DNA from: Acidimicrobiaceae bacterium | Lineage (GTDB): Bacteria; Actinomycetota; Acidimicrobiia; Acidimicrobiales; RAAP-2 | Direction: 5' to 3' | Length of the DNA: 40,139 bases | Assembly: GCA_003133685.1 (NCBI GenBank) | Contig: PKYQ01000010.1 | Coordinates: 116,076-156,214, forward strand | Shown here: positions 14,828-23,333 of the stretch, piece by piece | Numbering within the stretch: position 1 is the stretch's first letter | How the letters are laid out: the number at the start of each line of letters is the position of its first letter | Made by a program: the position numbers and the translations under genes | The notes under the pieces: generated by a model | Database searches by the model: none | What the model saw: only the letters and a program-made list of their open reading frames with translations | What the model was told of the DNA's origin: nothing

Positions 14828-16279
14828 GTGACCCGTCCGACGATGCCGAATGAGTATCCGGCCGATTCATTCCAAGACGCTCCTCAATCGCTCGCGTCGC
14901 CGGCGCTGCTCGAAGACCTCACGAGTGCCGGCATTGATTTTGACGTCAGCGCCGAAGTTCGAGCGGATCACGGACGCGACTGGTGGCCGCCCTCGATCCC
15001 CGATGTCGCGAAGGGCCAGGTCCCCCGGTGGCCGGGAGTCGTCGTGCGACCATCGTCGAGTGATGACGTGAGTCGAATACTCACTATTGCCTCGAAATAT
15101 CACGTCGCGGTCACGGCCCAGGGCGGTCGGTCGAGTGTCGTCGGCGGCGCCGTCGCACCCGAAGGTGGCATCGCGCTCGACATGACCGGTCTCAATCGTG
15201 TGCTCGACGTCGACTCGGTCTCGGGCACCGTGAGCGTCGAGGCCGGTGTCTTCGGACCCGACCTCGAGCGAGCAGTCGCCGCGACGGGCTGGACCGTCGG
15301 GCACTTCCCCCAGTCGTTCGAACTAGCGACCGTCGGCGGTTGGATCGCCTGTCGCGGGGCCGGCCAATACTCCAATCGTTACGGGAAGATCGAAGACATC
15401 GTGCGCGGACTGAGTGTCGTGCTCGCCAGTGGCGAGAAGATCGAACTCGGGGGGCGAGCCCCGCGCCAGGCCGTGGGCCCGGACCTCATGCAGCTCTTCG
15501 TCGGTTCAGAAGGCGCACTTGGCGCGATCACGCGCGCGACGCTCGTGCTGCACCCCGCACCGAAGAGCGAGCAGCGCGCGGCCTACAGTTTCGCGAGCTT
15601 TGACGACGGGCTCGATGCCTGTCGGCGGATCATGCAGCGAGACGCGCGACCGGCCGTCCTGCGCCTCTACGACGAAAGTGAGTCCCAGAGGAACTTCAAC
15701 GTGGAGTCCTGCGCGTTGATCGTGCTCGACGAAGGCGATTCGTACTTGGTCGAGGCGACGATGCGGATCGTCGCCGAAGAGTGCACCGGGGCGACAGAGC
15801 TTGACGTGAACCTCGTCGCACGGTGGCTCGAGCACCGCAATGACGTTGGCGCCTTGGCGCCACTGTGGGCGCGCGGCTACGTCGTTGACACGATTGAAGT
15901 TGCGGGCGCGTGGGCGACGTTGCCCGCGATGCGTCGTGCGGTGATCGATGGACTGCAACAGATGCCCGGCATCCTTGTGGCGTCGGTTCATCAATCGCAC
16001 GCTTATCTCGACGGCGCGTGCCTCTACTTCACGTTCGCGGCACGACCCGAAGACGACCTGACCGGTTTCTATCGCCGGGCGTGGGACTGCGTGACCGAAG
16101 AGGTGCTGGGTCACGGTGGCGCGCTCAGCCACCATCACGGCGTCGGTCGCAACCGTGCTCGGTTCGTCCCCGAAGCGCTCGGCAGTGGGTTCAGCGTCCT
16201 GCAGGACTTGAAGAAACTCCTCGACCCCGACAACATCATGAATCCCGGGGTGCTCGGACTCGGCGGTGCGCCGTGGTGA
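14828..16279 (+). CDS. AGPS-like FAD-binding oxidase
   Basis: A 483-residue flavoprotein of the VAO/PCMH (FAD_binding_4) family, closest in layout to alkyldihydroxyacetone-phosphate synthase. Visible are PGVVVRPSSSDDVSRIL, VTAQGGRSSVVGGA (FAD pyrophosphate loop), SFELATVGGWIACRGAGQ, LFVGSEGALGAITRATL and the late SHHHGVGRNRARF, the conserved His-rich active-site segment of AGPS. AGPS swaps the acyl group of acyl-DHAP for a fatty alcohol, the first ether-lipid step. Its place between glpD, which makes DHAP, and glpK fits. The start GTG 14828 has TAGAGT (14816-14821) six bases upstream, overlapping the glpD stop, so it may have its own promoter. True AGPS activity is not proven; other FAD-linked oxidases are possible. 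Confidence 0.82.
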   Translation: MTRPTMPNEYPADSFQDAPQSLASPALLEDLTSAGIDFDVSAEVRADHGRDWWPPSIPDVAKGQVPRWPGVVVRPSSSDDVSRILTIASKYHVAVTAQGGRSSVVGGAVAPEGGIALDMTGLNRVLDVDSVSGTVSVEAGVFGPDLERAVAATGWTVGHFPQSFELATVGGWIACRGAGQYSNRYGKIEDIVRGLSVVLASGEKIELGGRAPRQAVGPDLMQLFVGSEGALGAITRATLVLHPAPKSEQRAAYSFASFDDGLDACRRIMQRDARPAVLRLYDESESQRNFNVESCALIVLDEGDSYLVEATMRIVAEECTGATELDVNLVARWLEHRNDVGALAPLWARGYVVDTIEVAGAWATLPAMRRAVIDGLQQMPGILVASVHQSHAYLDGACLYFTFAARPEDDLTGFYRRAWDCVTEEVLGHGGALSHHHGVGRNRARFVPEALGSGFSVLQDLKKLLDPDNIMNPGVLGLGGAPW

Positions 16280-17724
16280 GGGCTCTGGCCATCGACGTGG
16301 GCACGTCGTCGATTCGAACGGCGATCGTCGACACCGACGGCAAAGTCACCCACGCCCATCATCAGCGACTGAGCCTGACGACGCCGAATCCCGGTGAGGT
16401 GGAACTCGACGGTGTCGAGATCGCTCGACTCGCACTCGAATTGGCGACGCGCACGTTGAATGAAGCCGGCGGCGCCGACGTCGTGGGCATCACGAATCAG
16501 CGCGCGACCACCATTGTCTTTGACCCGGTGACCGGGGTACCGGTTGGTCCCGCCCTCGGATGGCAGGACCTTCGAACGGTGATCGACTGCTTGGTGCTGC
16601 AGGGCGACGGTTTGCGATTGGCGCCCAATCAGTCGGCGACCAAGGCGCGCTGGCTGGTGCGTCAGTCGGGCCGGGATTCGAGCGAGCTTCGCTTCGCCAC
16701 GATCGAGACGTGGCTGGCGTGGAACTTGAGCGGCGGCGCCCTGCACGTGACTGATCGCTCCAACGCTGGCGTCAACGGTCTCGTCGCGCTGGGCGTCGAA
16801 GAGTGGGACCAGCACGCCCTCGCCGTGCTCGATCTCGACGCGGCGATGATGCCGACGATCGTCGACACGATGGGGAGTATTGGTCACGCCACGTCGCTGC
16901 CCGGAGCGCCAATGATCACCGCATTGGTCGGCGACCAATCGGCGTCGCTCTTCGGACAATCGTGCGTCTCTCGCGGCGCCAAGATCACGTTCGGCACTGG
17001 AGCGATGTTGGACATGGTTCGAGGAACCGGGGGGCCCGATCGAATGACGCGATTTGCGTCCGGATGCTTTCCCGTGGTTCTCCGAAGTCTCGACCACGAA
17101 CTCATCTGGGGAATCGAAGGAATCGTGCTCTCGGCCGGTGCGTGCATCGAGTGGCTCAAAGACGACCTCGGTCTGATCACGAATGCCGAAGAGACCGAGT
17201 CGCTCGCGGAGTCGGTCTCTTCAGCGGAGGGCGTGACGTTCGTGCCCGCCCTCTCCGGGCTCGGCACGCCGCAGTGGGACTTCGGCGCGCGCGGCGGCTT
17301 CTTCGGGATCACTCGGGGATCGACGAAAGCGCACATGGTTCGAGCGGTGCTCGAAGGCATCGCCCAACGTGGTGCGGACCTCGTGGACGCCGCCCACGAA
17401 GAGACCGGACAGACACTCGAAGAGATTCGCGTCGACGGCGGCATGAGCGACAACCGATTCTTGGTCCAGTGCCTCGCGGACTTCACGGGTCTGCGTGTCG
17501 CGGTGTCTTCTGAGCGTGAGGCCACGACCCGAGGTGCGGGACTCATGGCCCTCGTGGGGCACGGTGCACTCTCGATCGACGACGTCGAAGGACTCTGGTC
17601 GCCGTCGGCGGTGCTGACGCCCTCGATCGACGACGGCACTCGCCGACGCTGTCGCGATGAGTGGGCCGCCCTCGTGACTCGGGTCGAAAAGACGATTCCG
17701 GAACTGAGCTCGGTCGAGTTCTAG
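16276..17724 (+). CDS. glpK: Glycerol kinase (FGGY family)
   Basis: A 482-residue ATP-dependent kinase making glycerol 3-phosphate. It has the N-terminal DVGTSSIRTAIVD phosphate loop, GITNQRATTIVFD (Arg for substrate), GDQSASLFGQ, ITFGTGAML and the C-terminal EIRVDGGMSDNRFLVQCLAD adenosine segment. It is about 20 residues shorter than E. coli GlpK. The start GTG 16276 overlaps the upstream TGA (GTGA), so translation is coupled. Its TAG and the TAG of the opposite gene share the palindrome CTAG at 17721-17724. Related FGGY sugar kinases cannot be fully excluded, but glpD in the same operon makes glycerol the likely substrate. Confidence 0.9.
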   Translation: MRALAIDVGTSSIRTAIVDTDGKVTHAHHQRLSLTTPNPGEVELDGVEIARLALELATRTLNEAGGADVVGITNQRATTIVFDPVTGVPVGPALGWQDLRTVIDCLVLQGDGLRLAPNQSATKARWLVRQSGRDSSELRFATIETWLAWNLSGGALHVTDRSNAGVNGLVALGVEEWDQHALAVLDLDAAMMPTIVDTMGSIGHATSLPGAPMITALVGDQSASLFGQSCVSRGAKITFGTGAMLDMVRGTGGPDRMTRFASGCFPVVLRSLDHELIWGIEGIVLSAGACIEWLKDDLGLITNAEETESLAESVSSAEGVTFVPALSGLGTPQWDFGARGGFFGITRGSTKAHMVRAVLEGIAQRGADLVDAAHEETGQTLEEIRVDGGMSDNRFLVQCLADFTGLRVAVSSEREATTRGAGLMALVGHGALSIDDVEGLWSPSAVLTPSIDDGTRRRCRDEWAALVTRVEKTIPELSSVEF

Positions 17725-18941
17725 TTCGTCCAGGGCGCGTCCTCGAGCGCCAACTCGAGCGTCGACGGTGACTCCAACAGGTGCTTGGACAACATGAGCG
17801 CCCGGGGTTGGGAAAGAGCGACGATCCCGGTCACGACGCCGCCACGCGAAAAGAGGGCGAGCCACTTCCCCTCGTCGGGGCTCCCGCTCACGCGAACCAC
17901 GTCGTCGTCCGCTCTCGGGTGGCCCAACATCTGGATCTTCTTGCCGTATTGATCGGACCAGAAGTACGGCACCATCAATGCGCGACCGCCTTCGCCGGTC
18001 ATCCAGTAATGGGCCAAGGCGTTCGCGTGGACGTTCGCCACTTCCCAGTGTTCGATTCGAACCAGTTCCTCACCCATGACGTTGGGCCAACTGAATCGTG
18101 CGACGTCGCCGATCGCGGCGATGCTCTCGCGGGCCAATAAGTTCTCATCCACGACCACGCCGTTATCCAGTGTCAGTCCGGAACCCTCCAGCCATTCGAA
18201 GTTCGCTAACGCGCCGGCGCCCACGACGACCGCGTCGGCCCGCAGTTGACTGCCGTCTTCGAATCGGACCGCGAATCCTTCGTCACCGCGTTCGACGTCG
18301 TCAATGTGCTGGTCGCTGCGAAGTTCAATTTCCGCGTCGACCGCGAGTCGTTCGAGCCACGAGGAGACATCCGGACCGAGGACGCCGATGAGTGGTCGCT
18401 TCAGTGCTTCGAGCACGATCGGCACAAATCCGCGACTCTTCAGTTGGGTCGCCACTTCGGCACCGATGAAGCCGCCGCCGATCACGGCGATCACGCCGCC
18501 CGATTCGAGTCCCTCGAGTTCGAGGCGCATTCGCAGTTCGTCGTCGCGATTACGAAGGGTGAGAATCTGGTCATCGGCACTGAACGGGAGGCGGCGCGCC
18601 CGCGCGCCGGTCGCGATCACGACGTGCGATCCCTCGACCCGCGAACCGTCCTCGAGTTCGACCGCGTTCGACTCGATGTCGAGCGATACGGCGCGCACGC
18701 CGAGACGGAGGTTCACGTCGGCCTCGGCAATCTTTTCGGGTGTCGCCAGCGTGGCGCGTTCGACGTCCCACTTTCCCGCGAGAACGTGTTTCGACAGCGG
18801 CGGGCGATCGTAGGGCGCGTAGGTCTCCTCGCCGAGCAGCGTGATCGCGCCGTCGAAGCCTTCACGTCGCAGCGCCTCCACGAGGCGCCATCCCCCGAAC
18901 CCCGCCCCCACGATGACGACGTGATCCGAGCTCTGGAGCAC
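17721..18941 (-). CDS. FAD-dependent NAD(P)H oxidoreductase (ferredoxin-reductase type)
   Basis: A 406-residue two-dinucleotide-fold flavoprotein of the BphA4/rubredoxin-reductase type. The FAD site is VVIVGAGFGGWRLVEALRR with YDRPPLSKHVLAG. ATGARARRLP and the NAD(P) site VIAVIGGGFIGAEVA follow, then AIGDVARF, where the Asp binds the FAD ribityl. No CxxxxC redox pair is seen, so it is not a disulfide reductase of the classical kind. The likely partner is a ferredoxin or another small electron carrier, which is not in this window. It starts at GTG 18941, two bases after the stop of the MBL gene, as the last gene of the xseA-xseB-MBL run. Confidence 0.88.
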   Translation of the reverse strand: MLQSSDHVVIVGAGFGGWRLVEALRREGFDGAITLLGEETYAPYDRPPLSKHVLAGKWDVERATLATPEKIAEADVNLRLGVRAVSLDIESNAVELEDGSRVEGSHVVIATGARARRLPFSADDQILTLRNRDDELRMRLELEGLESGGVIAVIGGGFIGAEVATQLKSRGFVPIVLEALKRPLIGVLGPDVSSWLERLAVDAEIELRSDQHIDDVERGDEGFAVRFEDGSQLRADAVVVGAGALANFEWLEGSGLTLDNGVVVDENLLARESIAAIGDVARFSWPNVMGEELVRIEHWEVANVHANALAHYWMTGEGGRALMVPYFWSDQYGKKIQMLGHPRADDDVVRVSGSPDEGKWLALFSRGGVVTGIVALSQPRALMLSKHLLESPSTLELALEDAPWTN

Positions 18942-18943
18942 GA

Positions 18944-19660
18944 TCAGCGCGCGAACATCGCGAGCCACTGCTCGGCGCTCGCCGGTACCAGTGCGCGGTT
19001 GTGCTGTCGGACGTCGCCCATGGGCGCGCTCGGGTCGGCCGAGTAGAGGTGACCGGGAAAGAGAATCGTGTCGTCCGAGATGTCCGAGAGGCGCTGGGTC
19101 AACGTTCGGTACATCTCTTGGGGATCCGAACCGGGGAGGTCCGTGCGACCACAGCCGTCGAGGAACAAGGTGTCGCCACTGATCAGGCGGCCGTTCACCA
19201 ACAGGCATTGGCTACCCGGCGTGTGTCCCGGTGTGTGAATCAACGAAACCTCGAAGTCGCCCACCGCAACCACGTCGCCGGCGGCGTGGGCGACGAGGGA
19301 GTCCTCGCCGACACCAGTGCGTTTCGTGACCCACTCCACTTCGTCGGCCTGCACGTGAATCGGAACGTCGATCCTCTCCAACAATTCGACGATGCCGGCA
19401 ATTTGTGCTCGACCGCCGAGATTGCCGCCGACGTGATCCGCGTGATAGTGCGTCGCAAAGACCGCACTCACGCGCATGTCGTCGGCCTCGACGAGGTCAA
19501 TCAGTTCGGCCGGCCGATAGGCCGGGTCCACTAATACGGCCTCGCCCGTCTCGCGGTCACCGAAGGCGTAGACGAAGTTGACCATCTGCTCGGCGACGGG
19601 GTCATCGAGGGCGAAGTCCAGTCCGCTCAGCAACTGGCGAAAGTAGAAACGATCGGTCAT
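18944..19660 (-). CDS. MBL-fold hydrolase, persulfide-dioxygenase/glyoxalase-II-like
   Basis: A 238-residue metallo-beta-lactamase-fold protein. Metal ligands are clear: H71, H73, D75 and H76 in THYHADHVGG, H146 in HTPGHTPGS, D163 in SGDTLFLDGCGRTD, and H204 in FPGHLYS. The GDTLFLDGCGRTDLPGSD stretch is characteristic of ETHE1-like persulfide dioxygenases, which oxidise glutathione or other low-molecular-weight persulfide to sulfite with one iron. A generic thioesterase role is the alternative. Its start overlaps the xseB stop by four bases (ATGA). Confidence 0.87.
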   Translation of the reverse strand: MTDRFYFRQLLSGLDFALDDPVAEQMVNFVYAFGDRETGEAVLVDPAYRPAELIDLVEADDMRVSAVFATHYHADHVGGNLGGRAQIAGIVELLERIDVPIHVQADEVEWVTKRTGVGEDSLVAHAAGDVVAVGDFEVSLIHTPGHTPGSQCLLVNGRLISGDTLFLDGCGRTDLPGSDPQEMYRTLTQRLSDISDDTILFPGHLYSADPSAPMGDVRQHNRALVPASAEQWLAMFAR

Positions 19661-19869
19661 TCGCCTTCGAGAACCTTCGACAGTCGTGGCGCCAGTTCGT
19701 CGACCCTCGCTTTCGTGGCGTCGAGTCGGGCTTCCAGAGTCTCGATGATTGCCGTCGCACGTTCGAGCTTCACGAAGAGTCCGTCGACCGAGACCTCGCC
19801 CTCATCGAAGGACGCGACGATGGCGTCAAGCTCCTTGGCCGCGTCGTTCCAATCACCGACAGTGCTCAT
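19657..19869 (-). CDS. xseB: Exodeoxyribonuclease VII small subunit
   Basis: A 70-residue, mostly helical protein with the XseB pattern: AAKELDAIVASFDEGEVSVD followed by LFVKLERATAIIE and a long C-terminal coiled-coil segment. It assembles with XseA into the single-strand DNA exonuclease VII. The start ATG 19869 overlaps the xseA stop (ATGA), so expression is coupled to the large subunit. Confidence 0.93.
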   Translation of the reverse strand: MSTVGDWNDAAKELDAIVASFDEGEVSVDGLFVKLERATAIIETLEARLDATKARVDELAPRLSKVLEGE

Positions 19870-21137
19870 GACAATGCTCCAGTCTTTCCATTCACAGTAG
19901 ATTCAAACGACCCGTCGCTCACCAAGACCGACACGCCGTCCCCCACGGAAACGTCCTCCAGTAACTTCACGACCGTGCCGTCTCGGTTGGTCACGATGGA
20001 CCAGCCCTGGGCGAGTCGTCGCTTCGGGTCGTACGCGCTGAGGAGCGCGCGGTGACTCGCGAGAAACTGCGCGCCCGTGTTGAGGAGATGGCGACTGTGC
20101 ATCAACAATGCGCCGCACGTGCTGGCGAGATGGCGTTGCTCGGCGCGCAATCGGTCGCGCACGGCGAAGATCATGGTGCGACGACGTTCGGCGACGTACT
20201 CGGTCGCCTCGTCCAGGATCGCGGTCGTCGCGTCGAGGACTCGCTGCGCCGGAAGACGAACGTGACGAGCGTGCCAGCGGGCAACGATGGCCGCAATCTC
20301 CTCACCGAGTTTGGTGGGCGTTATGGCTCGAGTGTGCGCGACAAGGTCGGCGACCGATTCGTCACCGGTGTGACCGATACCCGTGAAGACCGGCGTCGAG
20401 GAGGCCGCGATCGCGCGCGCCACGCGCTCGTCGTCGAAGCACGCGAGATCACCCTTGGAGCCCCCTCCGCGCACGACACAGATGATGTCGACGCCGTGTT
20501 CGTCGAGTGACTCGATCGCCGCGACGATTTGAGCGGGTGCCGCTTCGCCCTGCACCGCGCTCTTCACGAGCACGATCTCGAAGCCGTAGCCCGAGTTGAG
20601 CAGTTGCCCGGTGAAGTCGCTGTAGCCCTCGGTGCCGGGACTGGCGACCAGTCCGACCCGCAACGGGACTGGTGAGATCGCGACGTTCTTATTTGTTTCC
20701 AAAAGTCCTTCGGCCGTGAGACGCGCAACCAGTTCCGCTCGGCGGCGCGCCACGTCGCCGAGCAGCCCCTGCACGTCGATCCGGGTGATGGTGAAGCCAA
20801 TCTTGCCCTGAGGCGCGTAAACGTCGACGTAGCCATAGAAGTTGACGATCAATCCGGCCGACAGGGTCACGCCTTCGGCGGCGAGCTTCTTTTTCAATGG
20901 CGCCCACGGCGTCGCCCAGCAGTGCGCGTTCAGCACCGGACGTTTAGTGTCCGAGGACGCCGATCCCGCGTCCACCAGGTCAACGTAGACGTGACCCTTT
21001 TCGTAGACTTTGGCGATCTCGCCACGGACCCAGTGGGGGTGTCGGCGCCCGTATGCCGATTCGAGTCGCGCGGTCAGCAACTGGTAAAAGGCACCGACCT
21101 CCAGAATCTCGTCGGGTTCGTTGACGTCGTCATCCAC
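19866..21137 (-). CDS. xseA: Exodeoxyribonuclease VII large subunit
   Basis: A 423-residue nuclease subunit that degrades single-strand DNA from both ends. It has an N-terminal OB-fold (about 12-110, with WVRGEIAKVYEKGHVYVDL) and the catalytic domain with VGLVASPGTEGYSDF, the glycine-rich ICVVRGGGSKGDLACFDDERVARAI and TGIGHTGDESVADLVAHTRAITPT, the family signatures. A helical region and a C-terminal DPKRRLAQGWSIV segment follow. I chose GTG 21137 because TATCCT (21149-21144 on the minus strand) lies exactly six bases upstream; the open frame up to 21278 is only antisense to RNase P RNA. It heads a four-gene operon. Confidence 0.94.
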   Translation of the reverse strand: MDDDVNEPDEILEVGAFYQLLTARLESAYGRRHPHWVRGEIAKVYEKGHVYVDLVDAGSASSDTKRPVLNAHCWATPWAPLKKKLAAEGVTLSAGLIVNFYGYVDVYAPQGKIGFTITRIDVQGLLGDVARRRAELVARLTAEGLLETNKNVAISPVPLRVGLVASPGTEGYSDFTGQLLNSGYGFEIVLVKSAVQGEAAPAQIVAAIESLDEHGVDIICVVRGGGSKGDLACFDDERVARAIAASSTPVFTGIGHTGDESVADLVAHTRAITPTKLGEEIAAIVARWHARHVRLPAQRVLDATTAILDEATEYVAERRRTMIFAVRDRLRAEQRHLASTCGALLMHSRHLLNTGAQFLASHRALLSAYDPKRRLAQGWSIVTNRDGTVVKLLEDVSVGDGVSVLVSDGSFESTVNGKTGALS

Positions 21138-21143
21138 GACGCG

Positions 21144-21206
21144 AGGATACCGTGGCGTTACAAGATAATTACGACTCTTGTCGGCCCTTCGGGCGTATGA
21201 CAGAAT
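21144..21206. promoter_or_regulatory. Divergent promoters of xseA and rnpB
   Basis: Minus strand: TATCCT (21149-21144) lies six bases before the xseA GTG. Plus strand: TTGTCG (21178-21183), a 17-base spacer and CAGAAT (21201-21206) lie six bases before 21213, the predicted first base of RNase P RNA. A small GGCCCTTCGGGC hairpin lies in the rnpB spacer. Confidence 0.55.
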
Positions 21207-21212
21207 TGTCGC

Positions 21213-21584
<372 letters not shown>

Positions 21585-21608
21585 AACCACCTATTCGAAA
21601 GTCGAACC

Positions 21609-23333
21609 GTGTTGCACCTGCCCTACCGCGAACTGCCGACCGCGGAACCCGGCACACCCGATACGCGTTCGCCGCTGCGCTATCTGATCTGGATCGCCGC
21701 GCAACAGAAGATCCTCTTGACCTTCAACGCCATCTTTGGCATCGGCTGGATGGTGAGCCAAGCACTCATCTGGGCGGCGGTCGGTGCCGCCATCGACCAC
21801 GGCGTCATCCCTAAAAACGAAGGTGAACTGTTCTTATGGGTCGGTGTCGTGATAGCACTGGGCCTCTTCCAGGCGATCTGCGGCGCAGTACGACACCAAC
21901 TGGCCGTGACCAACTGGATGAACGCTTCGTACAAGACGGTCCAGGTCATCGGCCACCACGTCTCCAAGACCGGCACGGCCATCACTGACGAGATCCCCTC
22001 CGGCGACGTCGTCAATACGGTGGCCTCGGACGCCATGCGTATCGGCGGCGCCTACGACGTCTTCGCGCGCTTCATGGGCGCGATCGCTGCGTGGGTCGTC
22101 GTCTCGATAATCCTCATCTCGTCGTCGGTCGAGTTAGGTCTCATCGTCCTCATCGGGGTGCCGGTCCTGGCTTCGCTCACGACGCCGCTAATGAAGCCCC
22201 TGCACGCGACCCAAGCCGCTCAGCGCGAAGCGGCCGGACGTCTGGCGTCATTGGGCTCGGACACCGTCGCCGGACTGCGCATCCTTCGTGGCGTGGGCGG
22301 CGAAGAGGTCTTCCTCAACAACTACAAACGACAGAGCAACATCGTGCGACTCGCGGGAAATCGCATCGCCGCGCCGCAGGCCGGACTGGAGTCGGGCCAG
22401 GTGCTGCTGCCCGCGATTCTGACGGGCATCGTGACGTACCTCGGCGCCCAAGACGTCATGCACGGCACCTTGGCACCCGGGCAGCTCGTCGCGTTCTTCG
22501 GCTACGCGACGTTCCTGACGACGCCGCTTCGTACCGCGATTGAGTACGTGATTGCGACGACGCGCGCCTACGTCGGCGCCGGGCGCGTACTTCGCATTTT
22601 GAACATCGATCCGTTAGTCACCGAGCCGGCGTCACCACTGATCTGGCCCGCGCGAATCGATTCCCTCGATGATCGCGTGAGTGGTGTCTCGCTTCGTCGT
22701 GGTCAACTGGTCGCCTTCGTCACCGAAACACCGGCCGAGGCATCGCTGCTCGCCGATCGACTCGGCCGATTCGTCCCCGACGTGGCCGGCGTCACGATCA
22801 ACGGAACGCCGTTGGGGCTGTTTGCGGTGAGCGATACCCGGCGCAACATCGTGGTGAGCGAGATCGAACCGCGCCTCTTCTCGGGTGAACTACGTTACGA
22901 ACTCGTCCCCCACGGCGACATCTCCGACGGCAACATCATGCCCGCGCTTGCAGCCACGAGTTCACTCGACATCCTCGACGCCCTCGAAGACGGCCTCGAC
23001 ACGCTCGTCGAAGAACGAGGTCGGAGCTTCTCCGGCGGACAGCGTCAACGACTGAGCTTGGTGCGCGCGATACTCACCAACGCCGAAGTGCTGATACTCG
23101 TCGAGCCGACGTCCGCGGTCGACACGCACACCGAGGCAAGGATCGCGGCTCGACTGCGTGAGGTTCGCGGCGATCACACGACACTGGTGGCTACGACGAG
23201 TCCGTTGCTGCTGGAGAAGATGGACGTGATCTACGTTGTCGTTGACGGACGCGCCGTTGAACACGGCACGCACGACGAGCTCATCGCCGCGTCATCGGCC
23301 TACCGCCAGATCGTGTTACGCGAGGACGCCTGA
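21609..23333 (+). CDS. ABC exporter half with degenerate ATPase domain
   Basis: A 574-residue half-transporter. The membrane part (about 30-310, six helices) precedes the nucleotide-binding domain. That domain has an intact signature S475-GGQ in SFSGGQRQRLSL but has lost the others. The Walker A position reads FVTETPAEASLLADRL (about 369-385), with no GxxxxGK. Walker B is LILVEP, so the Asp is V498 while E499 stays. The H-loop His is replaced (ATTSPLL, about T529). It cannot bind ATP normally and should work only as partner of the next gene, whose pattern is complementary. The start is GTG 21609 with no ribosome binding site; GAAAGT, a poor -10 match, lies six bases upstream. The substrate is unknown. 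Confidence 0.88.
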   Translation: MLHLPYRELPTAEPGTPDTRSPLRYLIWIAAQQKILLTFNAIFGIGWMVSQALIWAAVGAAIDHGVIPKNEGELFLWVGVVIALGLFQAICGAVRHQLAVTNWMNASYKTVQVIGHHVSKTGTAITDEIPSGDVVNTVASDAMRIGGAYDVFARFMGAIAAWVVVSIILISSSVELGLIVLIGVPVLASLTTPLMKPLHATQAAQREAAGRLASLGSDTVAGLRILRGVGGEEVFLNNYKRQSNIVRLAGNRIAAPQAGLESGQVLLPAILTGIVTYLGAQDVMHGTLAPGQLVAFFGYATFLTTPLRTAIEYVIATTRAYVGAGRVLRILNIDPLVTEPASPLIWPARIDSLDDRVSGVSLRRGQLVAFVTETPAEASLLADRLGRFVPDVAGVTINGTPLGLFAVSDTRRNIVVSEIEPRLFSGELRYELVPHGDISDGNIMPALAATSSLDILDALEDGLDTLVEERGRSFSGGQRQRLSLVRAILTNAEVLILVEPTSAVDTHTEARIAARLREVRGDHTTLVATTSPLLLEKMDVIYVVVDGRAVEHGTHDELIAASSAYRQIVLREDA

